This document shows, piece after piece, positions 33,624 through 41,558 of a stretch of 64,000 nt of DNA. Source of the DNA: Segatella hominis (GTDB lineage Bacteria > Bacteroidota > Bacteroidia > Bacteroidales > Bacteroidaceae); contig NZ_CP137559.1 in NCBI RefSeq assembly GCF_019249725.2, positions 601,501 through 665,500 on the forward strand. The letters run 5' to 3'. The number at the start of each line of letters is the position of its first letter. The stretch's first letter is position 1. The position numbers were made by a program, and so were the translations under genes. The notes beneath the pieces were generated by a model. That model was not told the DNA's origin. It searched no databases and was given only the letters and a program-made list of their open reading frames with translations.

Positions 33624-36600
33624 ATGAAAGACGAAAATATAAAGAAGGTGCTCCTCTTAGGTTCTGGAGCCTTGAAGATCGGTGAAGCAGGTGAGTTCGA
33701 CTACTCAGGTTCGCAGGCCCTGAAGGCATTGCGCGAGGAAGGTGTCGAGACTGTGCTCATCAACCCGAATATCGCAACCGTACAGACATCAGAAGGTGTT
33801 GCCGACCAGATTTACTTCCTGCCAGTGCAGCCATACTTCGTAGAGCGTGTTATCCAGAAGGAGAAGCCAGACGGAATCCTCCTCAGTTTCGGTGGTCAGA
33901 CTGCCCTCAACTGTGGTGTGGAACTCTATCGCCAGGGCATCCTGGAGAAATATAATGTCAAGGTATTGGGTACTCCAGTACAGGCTATCATGGATACAGA
34001 GGACCGTGAGCTCTTCGTAGAGAAGTTGGATGAAATCAACGTGAAGACCATCAAGAGTGAGGCTTGCGAGAACATCGAGCAGACCCGCAAGGCTGCTGCT
34101 GAGCTCGGCTATCCTGTCATCATCCGTGCTGCTTACGCATTGGGTGGACTCGGTTCTGGTTTCGCAGACAACGAGGAGGAGTTGAACAAACTCGCAGAGA
34201 AGGCCTTCTCTTTCTCTCCACAGGTATTGGTAGAGAAGAGTTTGAAGGGTTGGAAAGAGATTGAGTATGAGGTAGTTCGTGACCGTTACGACAACTGTAT
34301 CACAGTTTGTAACATGGAGAACTTCGACCCATTAGGTATCCATACCGGTGAGAGTATCGTCATCGCTCCATCTCAGACCCTGAGCAATTCTGAGTATCAT
34401 AAGCTCCGTGCCCTTGCCATCAAGATCATCCGCCACATCGGAATCGTGGGTGAGTGTAACGTGCAGTATGCCTTCGACCCTAAGAGCGAGGACTATCGCG
34501 TGATTGAGGTGAATGCCCGCTTGAGCCGTTCATCTGCCTTGGCTTCTAAGGCTACCGGTTATCCTCTGGCCTTCGTTGCAGCCAAGCTCGGTATGGGCTA
34601 CGGCCTGTTCGAGTTGAAGAACTCTGTAACCAAGACCACATCAGCCTTCTTCGAGCCAGCATTGGACTACGTGGTTTGTAAGATTCCTCGTTGGGACTTG
34701 TCTAAGTTCCGTGGCGTAGATAAGGAGTTGGGTTCATCTATGAAGTCAGTAGGTGAGGTGATGGCTATCGGCCGCAACTTCGAGGAGGCTATTCAGAAGG
34801 GTCTTCGTATGATTGGTCAGGGTATGCATGGTTTCGTAGAGAACAAGGAGCTTGAAATCGATGATATCGATGCAGCTTTGCGCGAGCCAACAGATAAGCG
34901 TGTGTTCGTGATTTCAAAGGCAATGCACAAGGGCTATACCGTAGATCAGATTCACGACTTGACCAAGATTGACAAGTGGTTCCTGGAGAAACTGAAGCAC
35001 ATCATCGACATCGACGAAGAGATGAAGAAGTGCAACATCAATACCATCGGTCAGGATCTGCTCCGCACCGCTAAGGTTTACGGTTTCACCGACTTCCAGG
35101 TTGCTCGTGCCGTGGGCTTGGAGCAGGAGTTGGGCAACATGCACAAGGCAGCCCTCCTGGTTCGCAACAAGCGCAAGAGCTATGGCATTCTGCCTGTAGT
35201 AAAGCAGATTGATACCCTGGCAGCAGAGTATCCTGCTCAGACCAACTACCTCTATGTAACCTACGCAGGTGTGAAGAGCGACATCAACTTCGAGAACGAT
35301 CACCGTTCTATCATCGTACTCGGTTCAGGTGCTTATCGCATCGGTTCTTCCGTAGAGTTCGACTGGTGTGGCGTTCAGGCTTTGAATACAATCCGCAAGG
35401 AGGGCTGGCGCTCAGTGATGATCAACTACAACCCAGAGACAGTTTCTACCGACTACGATATGTGCGACCGTCTCTACTTCGACGAGTTGACCTTCGAGCG
35501 CGTGATGGATATCATCGAGATGGAGCAGCCTCATGGCGTCATCGTATCTACCGGTGGTCAGATTCCAAACAACCTGGCTATGCATCTGGATGCACAGAAC
35601 GTGCCAATCTTAGGTACTGCTGCCAAGGACATCGATAACGCTGAGGACCGTGCCAAGTTCTCTCAGATGTTGACCAACAACGGTATCAACCAGCCAGAGT
35701 GGAGTGCCCTGACCTCTATGGAGGACATCGACAACTTCATCGAGCGTGTAGGCTTCCCTGTATTGGTTCGTCCAAGTTACGTTCTTTCTGGTGCTGCGAT
35801 GAACGTATGTTCTAACGAGGAAGAGCTGAAGCGATTCCTGCAGTTGGCTGCCAACGTGAGCGAGGACCATCCTGTGGTAGTTAGTAAGTTTATCGAACAT
35901 GCCAAGGAGATTGAGATGGATGCTGTGGCAAAGAATGGTGAGGTGATTGCCTATGCGATTTCCGAGCACATCGAGTTTGCCGGTGTTCACTCAGGCGATG
36001 CTACCATCCAGTTCCCTCCTCAGAAGTTGTACGTTGAGACAGTTCGTCGTGTGAAGCGAGTAGGTCGTCAGATTGCCAAGGAGTTGCACATCAACGGTCC
36101 GTTCAACATTCAGTTCATGGCTCGTGACAATGATATTCTCGTTATCGAGTGTAACTTGCGTGCCAGCCGTTCGTTCCCATTCGTAAGCAAGGTATTGAAG
36201 ATCAACCTCATCGAGTTGGCTACCCGTGTAATGCTCGGTTTGCCAGTAGAGAAGCCACACAAGAACCTCTTCGATCTCGACTATGTAGGTATCAAGGCAT
36301 CTCAGTTCAGCTTCAACCGTTTGCAGAAAGCAGACCCAGTATTGGGCGTGGATATGAGCAGTACGGGTGAGGTAGGTTGCTTGGGCGACGATACATCTAC
36401 CGCACTTCTGAAGAGTATGCTTTCTGTGGGTCATCGCATTCCAGCCAAGAACATCCTGCTTTCTACAGGTTCTGCCAAGCAGAAGGTAGATTTGCTCGAT
36501 GCAGCCCAGATGCTGGTTAAGCATGGCTACAAGTTGTTTGCAACTGGTGGTAGTAGCAAGTTCCTTACCGAGAACGGCATTGAGAACACCCGTGTACTCT

Positions 36601-36857
36601 GGCCATCAGAGGAGGCAGAAGGCGGTGCACCAAAGGCTTTGGAGATGCTCCACAACCACGAGATTGATATGGTAGTGAATATTCCAAAGAACTTGACCAG
36701 CAGCGAGCTTTCAAATGGTTACAAGATTCGTCGTGCAGCCATCGACCTGAACGTGCCATTGATTACCAACAGCCGTCTGGCGAGTGCATTCATCTATGCA
36801 TTCTGCACCACCAAGCTCGAGGATATCGATATCAAGGCTTGGGGCGAGTATAAATAA
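33624..36857 (+). CDS. carB: Carbamoyl-phosphate synthase large subunit
   Basis: A 1077-residue CarB with two homologous ATP-grasp halves. First half: VLLLGSGALKIGEAGEFDYSG, GGQTALNCG; second half: IIVLGSGAYRIGSSVEFDW, TGGQIPNNLA. A C-terminal allosteric MGS-like domain follows (about 945-1070, LLSTGSAKQKVDLLDAAQML, HGYKLFATGGSSKF). Length and order match the family. It uses codons of the conserved, highly expressed kind. Its expected terminator is the first copy of a 65-nt repeat 44 nt downstream. Confidence 0.97.
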   Translation: MKDENIKKVLLLGSGALKIGEAGEFDYSGSQALKALREEGVETVLINPNIATVQTSEGVADQIYFLPVQPYFVERVIQKEKPDGILLSFGGQTALNCGVELYRQGILEKYNVKVLGTPVQAIMDTEDRELFVEKLDEINVKTIKSEACENIEQTRKAAAELGYPVIIRAAYALGGLGSGFADNEEELNKLAEKAFSFSPQVLVEKSLKGWKEIEYEVVRDRYDNCITVCNMENFDPLGIHTGESIVIAPSQTLSNSEYHKLRALAIKIIRHIGIVGECNVQYAFDPKSEDYRVIEVNARLSRSSALASKATGYPLAFVAAKLGMGYGLFELKNSVTKTTSAFFEPALDYVVCKIPRWDLSKFRGVDKELGSSMKSVGEVMAIGRNFEEAIQKGLRMIGQGMHGFVENKELEIDDIDAALREPTDKRVFVISKAMHKGYTVDQIHDLTKIDKWFLEKLKHIIDIDEEMKKCNINTIGQDLLRTAKVYGFTDFQVARAVGLEQELGNMHKAALLVRNKRKSYGILPVVKQIDTLAAEYPAQTNYLYVTYAGVKSDINFENDHRSIIVLGSGAYRIGSSVEFDWCGVQALNTIRKEGWRSVMINYNPETVSTDYDMCDRLYFDELTFERVMDIIEMEQPHGVIVSTGGQIPNNLAMHLDAQNVPILGTAAKDIDNAEDRAKFSQMLTNNGINQPEWSALTSMEDIDNFIERVGFPVLVRPSYVLSGAAMNVCSNEEELKRFLQLAANVSEDHPVVVSKFIEHAKEIEMDAVAKNGEVIAYAISEHIEFAGVHSGDATIQFPPQKLYVETVRRVKRVGRQIAKELHINGPFNIQFMARDNDILVIECNLRASRSFPFVSKVLKINLIELATRVMLGLPVEKPHKNLFDLDYVGIKASQFSFNRLQKADPVLGVDMSSTGEVGCLGDDTSTALLKSMLSVGHRIPAKNILLSTGSAKQKVDLLDAAQMLVKHGYKLFATGGSSKFLTENGIENTRVLWPSEEAEGGAPKALEMLHNHEIDMVVNIPKNLTSSELSNGYKIRRAAIDLNVPLITNSRLASAFIYAFCTTKLEDIDIKAWGEYK

Positions 36858-36900
36858 TGTTTAGTGATTATTTATTAGTGTTTAAGAATTGACAGTTATG

Positions 36901-36965
36901 TCATTCTTGACGATTCTCAATAGAAAAATCCCTGCTGTAGGAAAGGCTTCCTATGGCAGGGATTT
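36901..36965 (+). repeat. 65-nt direct repeat, copy 1 (carB terminator)
   Basis: Contains the hairpin AAATCCCTGC-TG-TAGGAA with its partner TTCCTA-TG-GCAGGGATTT. It is 63/65 identical to 37916-37980. The T run is broken here (ATTTCTTATTT), so this copy is the weaker terminator. The region 36966-37221 then holds a promoter and a decayed small gene. Confidence 0.9.
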
Positions 36966-36990
36966 CTTATTTGAAAAAAGCCGTGATAAC

Positions 36991-37022
36991 TTTGGTTGTT
37001 TCAAAATAAAATCGTAAATTTG
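36991..37022 (+). promoter_or_regulatory. Promoter of the DUF1016 module
   Basis: TTTG at 36991-36994, 20-nt spacer, TAAATTTG at 37015-37022. Confidence 0.8.
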
Positions 37023-37049
37023 CAGCAAAAACTATAATAATGAAGAGTT

Positions 37050-37218
37050 ATGGAAGAAAAATTATCGACTATATATTTAAGAGATGGGCGGAACGCCCTG
37101 CAATATAGGAACTGAGATGGCGGCTGCGCAGAGTGAATTGTTATCACTCGTAAGCTAGCTTATAGGCGATGAGTATGCTATCAAGGGTTTGACAGAACTG
37201 ATAAACATGGGAGATTAA
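37050..37218 (+). pseudogene. Broken small gene before the DUF1016 gene
   Basis: From ATG 37050 the frame reads MEEKLSTIYLRDGRNALQYR and then stops; a +1 shift gives EMAAAQSELLSLVS, a stop, then LIGDEYAIKGLTELINMGD and a stop at 37216-37218. The three pieces join into one plausible protein of about 56 residues, ending 3 nt before the DUF1016 start. I do not recognise the family. The frameshift and stop could be real decay. Confidence 0.4.
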
Positions 37219-37221
37219 GTT

Positions 37222-37656
37222 ATGGATGAATTGACAAATACAAGACTATATACCGATGTCTGTTCCATCATAGAGCAAGGCAGGAAGGAAGCTTATGCCT
37301 CCGTCAATCATAAGATGATAGAGACCTATTGGAACATAGGGCGACGCATCGTGGAAGAAGAACAGAATGGTGAGGCACGTGCAGAGTATGGGGCTCAGAT
37401 CATTGCGCAATTATCTGAGCAATTGACACATCAATATGGTAAAGGATTTAGCAAAAGAAATTTGGCTTATTTTCGCCAATTCTACTTGACAATCAATGAT
37501 ATACGAATTTTGCAATCGCGATTGCAAAATCTTACTTGTACACATATAACAAAAGTTCTTCGTGTGGAAGACTCTATTGCCATTCGTTGGTATCTCGAAA
37601 TGGCTTCAAAGGAAATGTGGGACAAACAAATAATAACAAAACTTCCACCATTATGA
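37222..37656 (+). pseudogene. DUF1016 (YhcG-type) gene, C-terminally truncated
   Basis: The 144 codons encode the DUF1016 N-terminal domain: LYTDVCSIIEQGRKEAYASV, YWNIGRRIVEEEQNG, GKGFSKRNLAYFRQFY and VLRVEDSIAIRWYLEMA. Full-length relatives have about 330-380 residues and a PDDEXK nuclease domain at the C-terminus; here that half is missing, and the frame ends KQIITKLPPL. The stop codon overlaps the start of the DUF2442 gene (ATGA). It may be a stable N-terminal fragment or a remnant of a nuclease gene; I favour remnant. A good promoter lies upstream. Confidence 0.65.
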
Positions 37657-37886
37657 TACCAAGAATTAAGAAAATGTCAGTTCTCGATGACTATATCCTT
37701 TTCGTTGAATTCGATGATGGATATAAAGTGTTGTACGATGTGAAGGATGACATCAAGACGCTTCCTTCGTTTCGTGCATTAGTGGATGTATATGGCCTTT
37801 TTAAACAAGCTCAGTTGGACACCAGCCGAACTTGTGTATATTGGAACGACAAGATAGATCTAGCCAGCGACAGTATTTATGAGTGA
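37653..37886 (+). CDS. DUF2442 family protein
   Basis: A 77-residue protein starting MIPRIKKMSVLDDYILFVEF; the ATG overlaps the stop of the previous frame by ATGA. The pattern DDGYKVLYDVKDDIKTLP, LFKQAQLDTSRTCVYWNDKIDLASDSIYE is typical of DUF2442. Such proteins often sit beside toxin-like or restriction-related genes, which fits the DUF1016 neighbour. The longer in-frame start at 37536 lies inside the previous gene and is not used. Confidence 0.8.
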   Translation: MIPRIKKMSVLDDYILFVEFDDGYKVLYDVKDDIKTLPSFRALVDVYGLFKQAQLDTSRTCVYWNDKIDLASDSIYE

Positions 37887-37915
37887 AAGGCAGCATAATT
37901 AAAATCCCGGTTTCG

Positions 37916-37980
37916 TCATTCTTGATGATTCCCAATAGAAAAATCCCTGCTGTAGGAAAGGCTTCCTATGGCAGGGATTT
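37916..37980 (+). repeat. 65-nt direct repeat, copy 2 (terminator)
   Basis: Same sequence as 36901-36965 with two substitutions. Here the stem is followed by an unbroken run of T, so it is the stronger terminator. It ends the DUF1016/DUF2442 unit. The two copies bracket a 950-bp module. Confidence 0.9.
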
Positions 37981-38153
37981 TTTTGTAAAGAAACATATAT
38001 AGGTTTACTTGTCAAACAACTCCTTTCTGTTTGCAAAAATACAACCAATATTTTGATTATGCAATTATGGTTTCACGAAGAATGTTGTTTTCTCAACATC
38101 AGATAATTGACTACGAGAATCAGTAATCTTGATCATAATGGCTCGTATGAGTC

Positions 38154-38252
38154 TGATAACTCTATCTTTTATCACAAAACACCCATTTATAACTCTATCT
38201 TTTATCACAAAACATGTCTTTATAACTCTATCTCTTAGCAAAGTTAACATAA
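38154..38252. repeat. 33-bp tandem repeat array (three units) upstream of the HU-like gene
   Basis: Units begin at 38154, 38187 and 38220, exact 33-nt period. Core TTATAACTCTATCTTTTATC then ACAAAACACCC-type sequence. The last unit departs after TATAACTCTATCT and runs into the promoter. The same repeat occurs at 50694 and 52343. The preceding stretch 37981-38153 holds nothing else that I recognise. Confidence 0.85.
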
Positions 38253-38289
38253 AATAATTGCTTATCTCACTAATAATCAGTATTTTTGC
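38220..38289 (+). promoter_or_regulatory. Promoter cassette shared with 52442-52511
   Basis: A 70-nt block that is 65/70 identical to the one before the DUF4143 ATPase gene. It includes GTTAACATAAAATAATTGC and AATAATCAGTATTTTTGC. Promoter: ATTG at 38257-38260, 20-nt spacer, TATTTTTG at 38281-38288. Leader about 32 nt. Confidence 0.8.
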
Positions 38290-38325
38290 GCATAATCTTT
38301 TACAGGATCAAAAAAAACTAAGAAT

Positions 38326-38988
38326 ATGGCTAGAGCAACAGGTTCAATCAATTATTTGGAGCATCGCACGCCCTTGAAAGACGAAAGCGGTAAGTATCAG
38401 ATACATCCGATGTTCGTAAAACGGGATATCGTTGACCGGGAGAAGATGGAGACGCGTGTTCGCGATCATTATGCGATGAACGTTTCGTCCTTTATCTCCG
38501 CATTGGAAACGCTGGAGGATGAAACGCTTTACGCCTTGGCTGAGGGCAACGAGGTGAGGGTAGGCGATATGTTTATCGTCAAGCCTAAGCTGGGGATGGT
38601 GAAGCATAAGGACAAGAATGGAATCGAATGGAAAAGAACCTATCATGAGGGTGACCTGATTCCAGCCAACGAGGTGGATATCTGCGGCTTGGAAATTCAG
38701 CCCACGAAGGAGTTTCTGGAAAGGCTGAAGCGCCACTCTAATGGTTGCAGCCGACAGTATTGGAGTGTGAAATCTACTCCAAAGGAGGCGGATAAGGAGT
38801 TTGCTGATATTGTAGAGATTTGTCAGCAGCAGGGTTATATTACGGTGAAGGATATGATTCGTGAATTCGGTGTCACCCGCTATCATGCCAATAAGGTATT
38901 GAATGATCTCTGTGAGGAACCGGCAGCCAGAATGTATGCTACCAAAGAAGGTCCTGTTACGATCTATCGTTTGAGAAAGAAGGAATGA
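38326..38988 (+). CDS. HU-like (HU-HIG) DNA-binding protein with C-terminal winged helix
   Basis: A 220-residue protein. The N-terminal part (about 1-130) has the Bacteroidetes HU-like fold pattern: RDHYAMNVSSFISALETLED, EVRVGDMFIVKPKLG. The C-terminal part (about 165-219) reads as a helix-turn-helix: YITVKDMIREFGVTRYHAN followed by VTIYRLRKKE. Such proteins are common next to mobile and polysaccharide loci. It is the only gene downstream of the 33-bp array and its promoter, so it may bind those repeats; this is inference. No partner gene follows. Confidence 0.75.
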   Translation: MARATGSINYLEHRTPLKDESGKYQIHPMFVKRDIVDREKMETRVRDHYAMNVSSFISALETLEDETLYALAEGNEVRVGDMFIVKPKLGMVKHKDKNGIEWKRTYHEGDLIPANEVDICGLEIQPTKEFLERLKRHSNGCSRQYWSVKSTPKEADKEFADIVEICQQQGYITVKDMIREFGVTRYHANKVLNDLCEEPAARMYATKEGPVTIYRLRKKE

Positions 38989-38997
38989 TGATAGGAA

Positions 38998-39105
38998 GTT
39001 GAAGTAAACGGCTTTTGGGGTTCAAGTAAGTATCTTTTGGGGTTGAAGTAAGTATCCTTTTGGTTTGAAGTAAGTATCTTCTCGGGTGCAATCAAGTATC
39101 TTCCC
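38998..39105. repeat. 22-bp tandem repeat array
   Basis: About five units of 22 nt: GTTGAAGTAAACGGCTTTTGGG first, then copies with GTAAGTATCTTTTGGG, the last partial. It begins 10 nt after the HU-like gene stop. No gene is present in 38989-39313. Confidence 0.8.
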
Positions 39106-39109
39106 AACT

Positions 39110-39234
39110 GTTGCTACTAGGCTCAGCACCTCTGCCGAGCCTAGTCAGCAGGTCTGCTGACTGCAGTCAGCACCTCTGTCGAGCTTAGTGGCAACCCCTT
39201 GTTATCGTACAACTATACATCTTTTAGTTGTACG
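39110..39234. repeat. Nested palindromes and hairpin
   Basis: Outer arms GTTGCTACTAGGCTC (39110-39124) and GAGCTTAGTGGCAAC (39181-39195, two mismatches). Inside are CTAGGCTC (39117-39124) / GAGCCTAG (39137-39144) and GTCAGCAG-GT-CTGCTGAC (39144-39161). Next to it is a separate hairpin CGTACAACTA (39206-39215) / TAGTTGTACG (39225-39234). Function unknown. Confidence 0.75.
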
Positions 39235-39313
39235 ACCATAATATGATGATACTTCCATGATACATTGATGATACTTTTTGCTGCATTTTTTTAAGAAGTG
39301 TTATTGGTGTTAA

Positions 39314-39427
39314 GTTGTTAATTATCAGAAAGATAACTGGTATTTTGAGGGCAAAGTAGAAGGTGTATTGGGTACATCTCCAAGACCCGTGTTCTATGAA
39401 GAACTTGATCTCTTAGGATTAGAGTGA
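39314..39427 (+). pseudogene. C-terminal remnant of an unrecognised gene
   Basis: An open stretch of 37 codons reads VVNYQKDNWYFEGKVEG then VLGTSPRPVFYEELDLLGLE and a stop. It looks like the conserved end of an enzyme and has no start. I do not recognise the family. It runs directly into a duplicated higB piece. Confidence 0.4.
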
Positions 39428-39576
39428 TAGACCTTATGATATCGGAAGATAACGTTCAAGGCCTATGGAAAATAATTCTCTCAATTATGAACGGTTAGAA
39501 GGAAACAAAGAAGGATTGTCCTCGGTAAGAGTGAATGATCAGTATCGAATAGAATTTGAGGATGGTAAGACTATTG
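39422..39576 (+). pseudogene. Duplicated fragment of a higB toxin gene
   Basis: 155 nt nearly identical to 63502-63669 of the HigBA locus. Relative to that copy it has a 1-nt deletion at about 39470 and a 12-nt deletion near 39559. It covers the part encoding YERLEGNKEGLSSVRVNDQY. Beyond 39576 the sequence changes abruptly to a TonB-receptor gene, and the reading frame continues across the junction. Confidence 0.8.
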
Positions 39577-40430
39577 ATGAATTTCTTGCCGCAGTCCCGT
39601 CGGTTGATGTAAACAGCGAGGGAGAAATATCATTGCGTGGCAATGCCGATGTCCTTGTGTGGATAAATGGCAAAAAGATGGGGATGAACGATGACAACCG
39701 TGCCCAGATACTTCGTCAGCTTCCTGCTGAAGCCATTGCGAGCATTGAGGTCATGACGAATCCGTCTTCCAAGCATAGCACGGAGGGAACTGCCGGAATC
39801 GGACTTAAAACCCAACATGTACCCGGAGGCTCGGCATCACGCTGCAGTTATGACAATGGAACATATCTCAACTCTGACGGCGATAGCAAGAAGCATGAAA
39901 ACAGCATGTTCCTTCGTCTGGGCACGAATTTCAGACCTGATGACAGGAATGATGTTTACCTGAGTGCAATCGGAACGCTCGGACACAAATGGGGACGTAC
40001 GACAACCATTCACCTTAGCAATGTGCCGGGGCAATGGATCGGCAATTAAACTCCGGGGTGGAGATTATATCCCGCAACCTGCTGTTCAGACGGCTGACAC
40101 TCACCACCACATTGAACCTTTACAATAGTCATCTCAAGGCTAGGAGTGCAGACTATCCGTTGCACGACAGCTTCTATGCCGTACATGGTGACAAACAGAA
40201 CCGTTTGGTGTGGGATGTGCGCTGTATGGCATCGGTACGTCTGCCGTGGGACATGACTTTCCAAGCCGAGAAGAGCATCATTAGAAAAGACAAAAAAGAG
40301 GGAGGTTCTTTGTATGAGAATTGCCGTCATAAATTGAAGCATCGTGCAAGACCTGTAGGCGGCAAACATATTTATCAGTTCCTACATCATTTTCCTTATC
40401 ATTATCTTGTCCATTCCCCAACTTTTTGAG
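39577..40430 (+). pseudogene. Decayed TonB-dependent receptor (outer-membrane beta-barrel) gene
   Basis: In one frame up to 40049: TIDEFLAAVPSVDVNSEGEI, SLRGNADVLVWINGKK, QLPAEAIASIEVMTNPSSKH, a plug-domain pattern. In a second frame from 40034: GVEIISRNLLFRRLTLTTTLNLYNS and VRCMASVRLPWDMTFQAEKS, which are barrel strands. The gene is broken by at least one frameshift near 40040, lacks its N-terminus (replaced by a higB piece) and most of its barrel, and fades after about 40300. It is not functional. Confidence 0.7.
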
Positions 40431-40531
40431 GAATAGTTCCACACTATTTCCCCAATTTCCACAACCCTAATTTATGGCACAAAATTGATAACTATTTGTA
40501 AATCAACGGTATCATGATTTTATCTGTTTTT

Positions 40532-40547
40532 TGGCACGCTGGTTGCA
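40532..40547 (+). promoter_or_regulatory. Sigma-54-type promoter
   Basis: TGGCAC, 5-nt spacer GCTGG, TTGCA: a near-perfect match to the RpoN -24/-12 consensus TGGCACN5TTGCW. It lies 84 nt before the start of the secreted small protein gene. Transcription would start about 12 nt after the element. No sigma-70-type element is seen closer to the gene. The stretch 40431-40531 shows no gene. Confidence 0.7.
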
Positions 40548-40630
40548 ACTATGAATAGCGGGTTCGATAATGAATCCACAAAACAGAGTAAATAACAATA
40601 AATTAGTAACAATTTAAAATAGATAAGATT

Positions 40631-40945
40631 ATGAAGAAGTTCGTTTTTGCAGCTATCGCAGCTATGGTAATGGTTTCAGTAAGCAACGTATTTGCATCAG
40701 GCAAAATGATGATAGATAATTCTGAAGTAGTTCCAGTTGATACAGTAGCACCTGAAACTCCTAAGGATTCAGCAGAGGTCAGCACTCCTGTTTTGCCACA
40801 GGCTGGTGCAGAGGATTCTACAGATCAGGCTACTCCTGCAGAGACAACATCTGAAGCAACAGAGGCTACATCTGAGACTCCAGCAGAGTCTGTAGATACT
40901 GCTCAGGCAGAGCAGCCTGCAGCACAGGCAACTGTTTCTGAGTAA
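40631..40945 (+). CDS. Small secreted Thr/Glu/Ala/Ser-rich protein
   Basis: A 104-residue protein. Signal peptide MKKFVFAAIAAMVMVSVSNV ends near VFASG, so the mature part is exported. The mature 80 residues are low complexity: Glu, Thr, Ala, Ser, Pro and Asp make up most of it (PKDSAEVSTPVLPQ, TPAETTSEATEATSETP). No Cys near the signal end, so it is not a lipoprotein. Such Thr/Ser-rich acidic tails may be glycosylated. The DNA repeats GCAGAG and TCTGAG-type words. A sigma-54-type promoter lies upstream. Function unknown. Confidence 0.75.
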   Translation: MKKFVFAAIAAMVMVSVSNVFASGKMMIDNSEVVPVDTVAPETPKDSAEVSTPVLPQAGAEDSTDQATPAETTSEATEATSETPAESVDTAQAEQPAAQATVSE

Positions 40946-41133
40946 GCAGCTCTGATATAACTCAATTCTAGGCATACACAAATGCAATACATTTTGCAGT
41001 ACATATATATAGATAGATAAAGAAGTAGAAAGAGTTTTCATCAAGGTAAAAGTTTATATTTAGGTTTAAATTGCAGTTTTATTATCTCAAAAGATAAGTA
41101 GGATTTTAGGTTCGGTTTATGAAAAGTGAAGAG

Positions 41134-41264
41134 GGTGTGTCATAAGTCTAAATAATGGCAGCCGAAGACGGGCTGAAAGCCCAAAAGCTCCTAGCCCAGG
41201 GCGCTGCCCTGGGCTAAGAGCTTCTGCCCTTTCAGGGCGTATGGGATGTGGCTTATGACACACC
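41134..41264. repeat. 131-bp MITE-like palindromic element
   Basis: Terminal inverted repeats of 13 bp, perfect: GGTGTGTCATAAG (41134-41146) and CTTATGACACACC (41252-41264). Inside is a second palindrome around TAGCCCAGGGC-GCT-GCCCTGGGCTA with flanking GGGCTGAAAGCCC / GCCCTTTCAGGGC. No reading frame. It has the form of a miniature inverted-repeat element or a large REP. Confidence 0.75.
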
Positions 41265-41364
41265 GCCTTCTGCGTTTTTAGGGTAGGATAGGGTAGGATG
41301 TATGATATAGAATATCTTGCTTGTATCCGTAGAAATCATGCACATTGCAAGTACACAGGGGTGG

Positions 41365-41457
41365 TTACTCTCTTTTAATCTGTGCGATGTCCTTCAGGCG
41401 CACGATGTTGCCCTTGGGGTCGGAATATACGATTTGTTCTGCCACATCCCGCTCGTT
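41365..41457 (-). pseudogene. Fragment of an RND efflux pump gene
   Basis: On the minus strand 30 codons read NERDVAEQIVYSDPKGNIVR then LKDIAQIKRE and a stop. This matches the AcrB-type pattern of a conserved docking-domain segment, but the stop is misplaced and nothing follows. It joins the IS1380-type fragment at its upstream end. Confidence 0.5.
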
Positions 41458-41558
41458 GAGTCGATTACAGAAGACAATGTGGAGTCAAATTGCTCCATGA
41501 CCCGAAAAAATCCTCCAAAAGGAGTGAGTTTCTCAGATTTAATTTGTATCTTTGCCAT
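41454..41558 (-). pseudogene. N-terminal remnant of an IS1380-type transposase
   Basis: From the ATG at 41558 (minus strand): MAKIQIKSEKLTPFGGFF then RVMEQFDSTLSSVIDST, the typical start of IS1380-family transposases in Bacteroidales. The frame then enters the RND fragment. About 70 nt upstream (41559-41635) is the usual non-coding IS end with an inverted repeat near GTGAAAATTCTCAC. Confidence 0.6.

Noticed and set aside
38065..38250. Minus-strand ORF with 11-residue repeats (KDRVI words); a similar one at 52329-52850
   Set aside because: The repeat period of 33 is a multiple of three, which keeps any frame open. The frames start and end in unrelated sequence and run against the promoters.
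40473..40495. A second TGGCAC word (about 40482) as another sigma-54 site
   Set aside because: The -12 element is poor (TTGAT at 4-nt spacing); the site at 40532 fits far better.
40560..40580. GGGTTCGATAATGAATCC as a tRNA T-arm
   Set aside because: No acceptor, D or anticodon arms are found around it. I see no tRNA or rRNA gene in the window.
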